Source: Anodontia alba
Lineage: Eukaryota; Mollusca; Bivalvia; Lucinida; Lucinidae
Direction of reading: 5' to 3'
DNA: 64,000 nt
Assembly (NCBI GenBank): GCA_964016985.1
Contig: OZ024825.1
Location: forward strand, 42,547,668-42,611,667
Shown one piece after another: positions 62,201 to 64,000 of the stretch. Positions within the stretch are counted from its first letter, which is position 1, and each line of letters starts with the position of its first letter. Under the pieces are notes generated by a model. That model was given only the letters and a program-made list of their open reading frames with translations. It had not been told where the DNA came from and did no database searches. A program made the translations under genes and the position numbers.

Positions 62201-62736
62201 TTTAAAACTGGTTAAATGGCAAACAGTGTAAACCCAGATATGCCGCGTTCTGCGCCGTCTGATCTGAGTCTACATTGTTTGTTCAGGCCTGTCTATTTGA
62301 TTATTTGAGTATACGGAAGTTTGTTAATGTTACTTAAATCTCTTGCTATACACTTATTTTATATGTTTATTAATCTTATATAACCCTTTCATCCCTAAGT
62401 TTGAGGAGATGACTCTTCCATCTTTGAGTCTGGTCAGAACTATTGGTCTTAATAGGGGTCTCAGTCAAAGATCAAAAAAGAATGGCAAACAGTGTAGATC
62501 ATAATGAGCCGTCACATCAGGATCTACACTGTTTGCAAAAAAATAATTCCTGGTATGCAGGGATGAAAGGGTTGAAGCTCATGAAATCTTTTCGTTTCAA
62601 GGACTTAGACGTGGGTACAGGGCTAGATAACATTGAGGTTGACCCATTAACCGGGGACCTTTGGCTTGGTTGTCACCCCATCACTTACGCCATCATCGAT
62701 TTCTTCAACATATTCAATTATCCGCACCCATCTCAG
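45791..62736 (+). CDS. PON: Serum paraoxonase/arylesterase (PON) gene, eight coding exons, 3' end outside window
   Basis: Exons at 45791-45858, 49255-49325, 50701-50756, 51951-52107, 54217-54337, 57619-57828, 60874-60955 and 62602-62736 join in frame to 300 codons with GT-AG introns throughout. PONs are calcium-dependent six-bladed propeller lactonases/arylesterases, membrane-anchored or secreted. Seen here: an uncleaved-type hydrophobic N-terminus (6-19), Cys41 (partner of the C-terminal disulfide), GGSEDL with Glu51/Asp52, SPHGVS with His107, VVTHP with His127, Asn160, ANGINIS with Asn219, LDN (264-265) and GCHP (279-282). These equal human PON1 C42, E53/D54, H115, H134, N168, N224, D269/N270 and C284/H285. 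D169 is Asn161 here, and the D183-H184 pair is Phe175-Met176. About 55 C-terminal residues (last blade and second disulfide Cys) must lie beyond 64000. Confidence 0.93.
45918..46139. repeat. H4 foldback repeat, double (PON intron 1)
   Basis: GTACCTTCGCACATGTGCGC, CAGCGAAGATTCAGATCAGCC with GATCAGAATCTTCACTTTGCGC, then CATCGAAGGCTGTGATCAGAC and GAGTATTCGCTAGGCGCACA. Confidence 0.8.
46480..47040 (-). repeat. Right arm of the inverted pair 43020-43600
   Basis: Reverse-complement match through GCATCTAGTGTTTTCC, CGTTTTTACTTTAATGGCATTG, CAGTTTTGAAAGTGACCCCC and GTAAAATTCAAAATTC. A (GT)n/(G)n run at 46396-46435 precedes it. Confidence 0.75.
47330..47472. repeat. Foldback repeat with shared CGCCTC hairpin
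   Basis: GGTGATAATTCTTGGAAATTT and AACATATGTTGCAGG are mirrored by CCTACAATATATGTTT and GGAATTATCATC. Centre ACTCATTAGAAGCGCCTC with its complement at 47379-47421. Confidence 0.8.
47644..47840. repeat. (GT)n / (GCGT)n microsatellite array
   Basis: Repeated TGTGTG and GTGCGTGCGTGC runs, with a TGTTGTTGGTGTTTTTnACC unit appearing three times at about 40-90-bp intervals. Confidence 0.85.
47871..47960. repeat. H4 foldback repeat, short
   Basis: CATCGAACATATGCGTACAGC and GCTCATGTTCGATG with CGAATACTCAGACCAG/CTGATCTGAGTATTCG. Confidence 0.75.
47961..48753. other. PON intron 1, no further feature seen
   Basis: Unremarkable AT-rich intron sequence. Confidence 0.35.
48754..48962. repeat. H3 foldback repeat (PON intron 1)
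   Basis: TTAACGCTTTGCATGCTGGG, CAGCAGACGGCATTTTG, AGGATATGACATTTCTTGCAA with TTTGCATGAAATGTCAAATC, GTCGTCTACTGAATTAGCC. A partial second copy follows at about 49090-49220. Confidence 0.8.
49255..49325 (+). CDS. PON: PON exon 2
   Basis: Acceptor GTGTTGCAG, donor GTAATT. Residues 23-47, containing YRHSPGPC: the Cys (41) that in vertebrate PONs is disulfide-bonded to a C-terminal Cys. Phase 2 in, phase 1 out. Confidence 0.92.
49560..49875 (+). mobile_element. SINE-like 3' end, (AATC)n tail (PON intron 2)
   Basis: TTGGCGTGTCGTTAAACCCC then AACACAATCAATCAATCAAT resembles the S1 tail (CCGTAAAACCTCAACACAAA). No clear tRNA-like head; the 5' limit is approximate and a T/C-rich stretch lies at 49700-49805. 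Confidence 0.5.
50310..50532 (+). mobile_element. Pearl-like element, single unit (PON intron 2)
   Basis: One core unit (GTGTCGCGGGCAGGTA, TTAGCAATCCGAAACCACATCCC), GGACAGACGGACCGGGCGGACG microsatellite and a CCCCGCACTATTGTTTGGCGGGG hairpin, matching 34646-35077. Confidence 0.7.
50701..50756 (+). CDS. PON: PON exon 3: calcium ligand GGSED
   Basis: Acceptor CTTATTTCAG, donor GTATGT. Residues 47-65, EGGSEDLTHAENGLVFVSQ; Glu51 and Asp52 align with PON1 calcium ligands E53 and D54. Confidence 0.93.
50824..51000. repeat. Foldback palindrome (PON intron 3)
   Basis: CTGACGGTCTGTAAAATTTCAG, GTTAGTCTCTCGTTCTTGAAC and GATAAAAAATGAAATGA are mirrored to AGACTGTCAG at 51000; loop about 50900-50935. It starts only 68 bp past exon 3. 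Confidence 0.88.
51290..51620. repeat. CCTTCTGAAAAGGG-type repeats (PON intron 3)
   Basis: TTCCTTCTGAAAAAGGGCCC, TCTAAAAGGAAAGGGTTTGC, CAATCTTCTGAAGGGAGGCA and TCCCTTCTGAAAAGGGAGCC. Related sequences reappear at 60540-60815. Confidence 0.6.
51722..51815. repeat. Foldback repeat with shared hairpin (PON intron 3)
   Basis: CTTCTCGAAGATAACATGTGT mirrors AACATTTTTCTTCGAGAAAT; centre CCTCATTAGAAGTGCCTC with its complement. Confidence 0.75.
51951..52107 (+). CDS. PON: PON exon 4: catalytic His region
   Basis: Acceptor TTATTTAAG, donor GTATTT. Residues 66-118. SPGNILLLDI aligns with PON1 SPGKILLMDL; SPHGVSTW carries His107 (PON1 H115, catalytic dyad) and Val109 (PON1 I117, backbone calcium ligand). 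The preceding loop is about six residues shorter than in vertebrate PONs. Confidence 0.92.
52210..52489. repeat. H1 foldback repeat (PON intron 4)
   Basis: ATTACGAAAACACGCCTATTC start, GAACCGCCTCGGCGAGGCGGTTC centre, GGTATGTTTTCGTGATG end. Begins 102 bp after exon 4. Confidence 0.92.
52492..52780. repeat. H4 foldback repeat, triple (PON intron 4)
   Basis: GACTGCGCGAATGTTGGGCG, CTACCAAGACTCAAATCAGC, GATTTGAGTCATCGCTGGGC in sequence. Confidence 0.65.
52992..53127. repeat. Long zero-loop palindrome (PON intron 4)
   Basis: TTTTATCGATGTGTAAACTC through AAGCCCAAAAGGAGTTTACACAG, then the complement, meeting at CAGCTG (53058-53063). Arms about 68 bp with few mismatches. An (AATA)n run follows at 53150-53212. 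Confidence 0.92.
53128..53212. repeat. (AAT)n/(AAAT)n microsatellite
   Basis: ATAATA units then AAATAAAT units. Confidence 0.95.
53546..53632. repeat. H5-related repeat (PON intron 4)
   Basis: GGGCACACAACGTTCAGACAAC and GTGTAAACGTGATGTGCCGGCC with GACGTTGCATCGACG inside. Confidence 0.65.
53876..54180. repeat. H7 element, 'CGGTATAAAGAGGGTT' type (PON intron 4)
   Basis: ACCCTTGTTACAACGACAGA and GAGTGGCGGTATAAAGAGGG then TTGACTGT; ATTGTTGGAATCGCTTGAC marks half the shared hairpin. It ends 37 bp before the exon 5 acceptor. Confidence 0.7.
54217..54337 (+). CDS. PON: PON exon 5: second catalytic His
   Basis: Acceptor TATTTCCCAG, donor GTAAGT. Residues 118-158. QITLFVVTHPADEDRIEVFD aligns with PON1 YLLVVNHPDSKSTVELF; His127 corresponds to H134. 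Confidence 0.94.
54340..55625. other. PON intron 5, left part, no gene seen
   Basis: Contains an A-rich tract at about 54980-55030 and an H5-like scrap (ATCAACGTCGATGCAATCTC, near 54697). Confidence 0.35.
55629..55699. repeat. Foldback palindrome
   Basis: CCGAAATAGAAGTTAGTCTTAG and AGGAAAGAATT face AATTCTTTCCT and AAGAGTACTTCTATTTTGG. Confidence 0.85.
55825..57091 (+). mobile_element. mariner M1, copy 3 (PON intron 5)
   Basis: TA at 55823-55824; left TIR CGAGGGTGAGTCAATAAGTA and the inverted right TIR agree at all 29 positions. The right TA duplicate reads AA. 1267 bp, sense orientation relative to PON. Confidence 0.95.
55968..57060 (+). pseudogene. M1 transposase, broken
   Basis: Aligns along the intact 10919-12025 protein. 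Compared with it, about 16 bases are missing after SLQDEA (near 56180), a TAG replaces a Lys codon near 56210, an extra A shifts the frame at about 56497, and the C-terminus stops early at VVTAVEE-stop (56936). VTVDETWVHYYEPEN, QQDNARVHT and SPDLAPSDFF survive in separate frames. Confidence 0.93.
57092..57125 (+). other. Duplicated PON exon 6 acceptor (decoy)
   Basis: CTTTATATAATTTCAGCATGG repeats the true exon 6 junction (TTTTATATAATTTCAGCATGA, 57602-57622). Use of this copy would add C ATG GGC AAC TAA, an immediate stop. Confidence 0.8.
57126..57587. repeat. 440-bp foldback repeat, copy 2 (PON intron 5)
   Basis: GCTGGCATAATTAATCGGAT start and GATTATCGATTATTTTTGCAG, TGATTGACCAGC end; same internal order as 5259-5702, including an H2 core at 57364-57418. 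It lies between the decoy and true exon 6 acceptors. Confidence 0.85.
57619..57828 (+). CDS. PON: PON exon 6: calcium-binding core
   Basis: Acceptor TATAATTTCAG, donor GTATGT. Residues 158-228. MNNIIAVDKDKFYIT aligns with PON1 LNDIVAVGPEHFYGT: Asn160 equals N168, while Asn161 replaces D169. QFMYF replaces NDHYF, so D183 and H184 are lost. LFGANGINISPD carries Asn219 (PON1 N224). Confidence 0.95.
57877..58013. repeat. Two small hairpins (PON intron 6)
   Basis: GACCGGCGCGGGAATCGCGCCGGTC at 57879-57902 and TTTATATTTGCCGGGATCGTC with its complement at 57961-58013. Confidence 0.85.
58212..58276. repeat. H2 hairpin core (PON intron 6)
   Basis: TCAAACAGTGTAGATCCAGAT with ATCTGGATCTATGCTGTTTG around GAGACGGCTCATATGAGCCG. 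Confidence 0.8.
58280..59480. other. PON intron 6, no further feature seen
   Basis: Short A/CAA-rich tract at 58569-58640; AGGAATGATATGTAAAA repeats at about 58755-58835. Confidence 0.35.
59481..59650. repeat. Foldback palindrome (PON intron 6)
   Basis: ATTTGGTTGTTTTGATCGATTAC and GAGAAATAATTCACTCGTG are mirrored; centre ACTCGTTCGCTTCGCTCACTCG. Confidence 0.88.
59709..59922. repeat. H1 foldback repeat, internally deleted
   Basis: TCACGAAAACGCGCCTATAT jumps straight to AGGGGTATACATTA, losing the CCCACTTTTATATAG arm; GAACCGCCTCACCGAGGCG centre; GGCGTGTTTTCATAAT end. Confidence 0.85.
59923..60310. other. No feature except an H2 scrap
   Basis: AATAGTGTAGACCCTGATCAG at 60126 is a half H2 hairpin. 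Confidence 0.4.
60311..60520. repeat. H8 element (PON intron 6)
   Basis: TTAACCCTTCTCTTGCTGAA and TTCAGCATGACAAGGGTTAA ends; H2-like hairpin at 60351-60416; CTGATTGGCTGAAAATTGGAAG box. Confidence 0.85.
60540..60815. repeat. Tandem CCTTTTCAGAAGGG inverted repeats
   Basis: CTACTCTAAAAGGAAAGAAT, CCAATGGGAGCAAATTGTTTTC and CTTTTAGCGTAGA repeat at 60590, 60653 and 60732, ending 58 bp before exon 7. Confidence 0.8.
60874..60955 (+). CDS. PON: PON exon 7
   Basis: Acceptor TTCTGTTACAG, donor GTAGGT. Residues 228-255, TVYVAEWGGKRLIAYQRKPN, matching the propeller strand VYVAELLAHKIHVYEKHAN of vertebrate PONs. Confidence 0.94.
61190..61830. repeat. Minisatellite of about 120-145 bp, five units (PON intron 7)
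   Basis: Units marked by (C/T)CTTACCAT near 61227, 61348, 61471, 61598 and 61743, each with AATTCCGCCCAGTGGTT and GATAGCGTGACGGACAGATG. Similar in layout to pearl-type cores but without the flanks. Confidence 0.88.
61835..62216. other. No feature seen
   Basis: The 97-codon frame at 61922-62215 has no recognisable content and lies inside PON intron 7. Confidence 0.3.
62217..62283. repeat. H2 hairpin core
   Basis: GGCAAACAGTGTAAACCCAG with CTGAGTCTACATTGTTTG. Confidence 0.7.
62483..62540. repeat. H2 hairpin core
   Basis: GGCAAACAGTGTAGATCATAA with GATCTACACTGTTTGC, lying 62 bp before exon 8. Confidence 0.75.
62602..62736 (+). CDS. PON: PON exon 8: LDN and GCHP motifs
   Basis: Acceptor TTCGTTTCAAG, donor GTAAGA. 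Residues 256-300. GLDNIEVDPLTGDLWLGCHP aligns with PON1 [20 protein letters not shown], giving Asp264/Asn265 (D269/N270), Cys279 and His280. The start is fixed by phase and by the exact residue spacing from exon 7. At least one more coding exon is required. Confidence 0.95.
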
Positions 62737-62898
62737 GTAAGACGTCTACGGTAATATGAGAAAGAATGTACTTCTTTTATCTGTCTTTCATTGCTGATTT
62801 TTTCCGCTTCTTTGGCTTTACCTGGAATCTGGCCTAATTCCTCCCGTCTAACTGATGTATGAATCAGCATAAGAACTGAGTAGATTTTACAAAAATCC

Positions 62899-63169
62899 CA
62901 TTAGGAAAACACGCCTATTCAAATATGTAGAAAATTTCACCTCCAAAAACTGAAAACTTTCAGATAAAAACTCTGATCTTTTTCATATTTCTGCTCAAAA
63001 CATAGATTGTGGGTACTCGTTAGAGCCGCCTCGGTTCTAACGAGTATCCACAATCTATGTTTTAGAGCAGAAATAAGAAAAATAATGTATACCCCTATAA
63101 ACCCCAGTTTTACAATATAAAAGTGGGGTTTAAGGGGGTCAAAATTCTATAGGCATGTTTTCGTGATGC
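62899..63169. repeat. H1 foldback repeat (PON intron 8)
   Basis: TTAGGAAAACACGCCTATTC start, GAGCCGCCTCGGTTCTAACG centre with a shortened loop, GGCATGTTTTCGTGATG end. Confidence 0.9.
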
Positions 63170-64000
63170 TGTCTTTTGGAATGTCGTGGCTGATCAGTTA
63201 TCTGATTGCTAAGGGAGATGATATGTGCAAAAAAAAAGAGAAAAAGTCAAAGAGGCGTATTTTACCTTTGTTAGATTAGAAATGTAAAATTCATAGCGTG
63301 GTGCCAGGCTACTAAGGTTGCAATACTCCTTAGTTTTATGGCCCTTTTCAGCAGTGTCCTTAATCAGGTCTAATAGACGTATTAGTACCTACCGTCCAAA
63401 ATGAGGAATATTTAGTGTAGATCCAGGTCAGGGTTTCCACTAGATATGAGCTTTTTTGTACAAGAAATAACAAAAATGAAATAAATTAGTAAGTATCTAA
63501 GAGAACGAATACGAACTTTCGTTGCGACTGTTAAATGTCATGCATTTGTTGGTCTTCTCACAACTAACAAAAGATTAGCATATATTTTTAACAGAACAAA
63601 AGATTAGTATATATTTTTTTTCTGGTCCTTAGAGATCAGTTAGCCAATAGGCCTACTATGGAAAATACAAATTATGAAGCATTTGAGAATAAGGCTTCTT
63701 TAATTGCACGACGGCGGTTCGGGCCTCAGACTCAATGACGGCCTCTTCGTAAAACTTTTACCAGTGGGTTGGGGCTTGACGATATGTCTTTGGCTTGGCC
63801 CGCCGTTGTTCAACTATTGGTTTTCATTTACTCTGGAATACAGTAGAATTAGCCTTGAGTACTCGTCTTTGTTTATTATAGTGATTAATTTGATTTTTAT
63901 GTTTTCACTTTGATGCATTGACTGAGTTAGGAGCCTTTATGCGAACCGAATTTTTATGTATTTCTGTATTAAGAGTAGCATCGGGACCCAAGGTGAAGTT
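63170..64000. other. PON intron 8 (part), no exon found
   Basis: I searched for the PON C-terminal strings (VLRIQN, VTQVY, GTVFHKALYC-like) on the plus strand and saw none. A 69-codon frame at 63704-63913 is not recognised. Confidence 0.5.

Noticed and set aside
61922..62215. 97-aa charged ORF as an extra PON exon
   Set aside because: Exons 7 and 8 join exactly by phase and residue spacing, leaving no room for an exon here.

Overview
The window looks like AT-rich nuclear DNA of an invertebrate animal, most plausibly a bivalve mollusc. The signs are a split gene with GT-AG introns, tRNA-derived SINEs, mariner and non-LTR elements, pearl-like tandem-repeat elements of the kind described in bivalves, and very dense hairpin (foldback) repeats. 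The species cannot be fixed from sequence alone; a dreissenid-like genome is a guess.

Layout. 1-2450: an intact 447-codon minus-strand ORF that I read as a eukaryotic relative of the bacterial three-Cys-motif partner protein TcmP, flanked on both sides by host-type hairpin repeats. 2450-28480: no convincing host gene. This stretch holds foldback repeats, SINEs, microsatellites, an intact mariner (10888-12167), a mariner fossil split by a SINE (13905-14761), a mariner nested inside a second mariner family (17185-19086) and a pearl-like tandem-repeat element (20205-21832). 28480-43000: a decayed non-LTR retrotransposon reverse transcriptase (28676-30336), many foldback repeats, two further SINE or pearl-like elements and a small LINE tail (about 41321-41510). 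43000-64000: a plus-strand serum paraoxonase/arylesterase (PON) gene. Eight coding exons join in frame into 300 codons; the C-terminal exon lies beyond the window. The first coding exon is duplicated 1.8 kb upstream. The introns carry a third mariner copy, a minisatellite and many foldback repeats.

How the parts relate. Only two loci look like candidate host protein genes: the TcmP-like ORF and PON. Most of the rest is transposon-derived. The foldback repeats form at least eight families named here H1 to H8. H1: about 280 bp, ends like ATCACGAAAACATGCCTAT. H2: about 230 bp, TTAACCCATTTA ends with a CAAACAGTGTAGACC hairpin. H3: CAGCAGACGACA ends with a GACATTTCATGCAAATTG hairpin. H4: CGAAGACTCAGATCAG hairpin. 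H5: CAACGTTGTGTGCCC ends. H6: 107-bp palindrome with CCCAGTAAGCATTCT ends. H7: ACAGT...ACTGT ends with interchangeable interiors. H8: TTAACCCTTxTCxTGCTGA ends. The most striking pattern is that one short hairpin, TTAGAAnCGCCTC...GAGGCGnTTCTAA, recurs at the centre of repeats whose outer sequences are otherwise unrelated.
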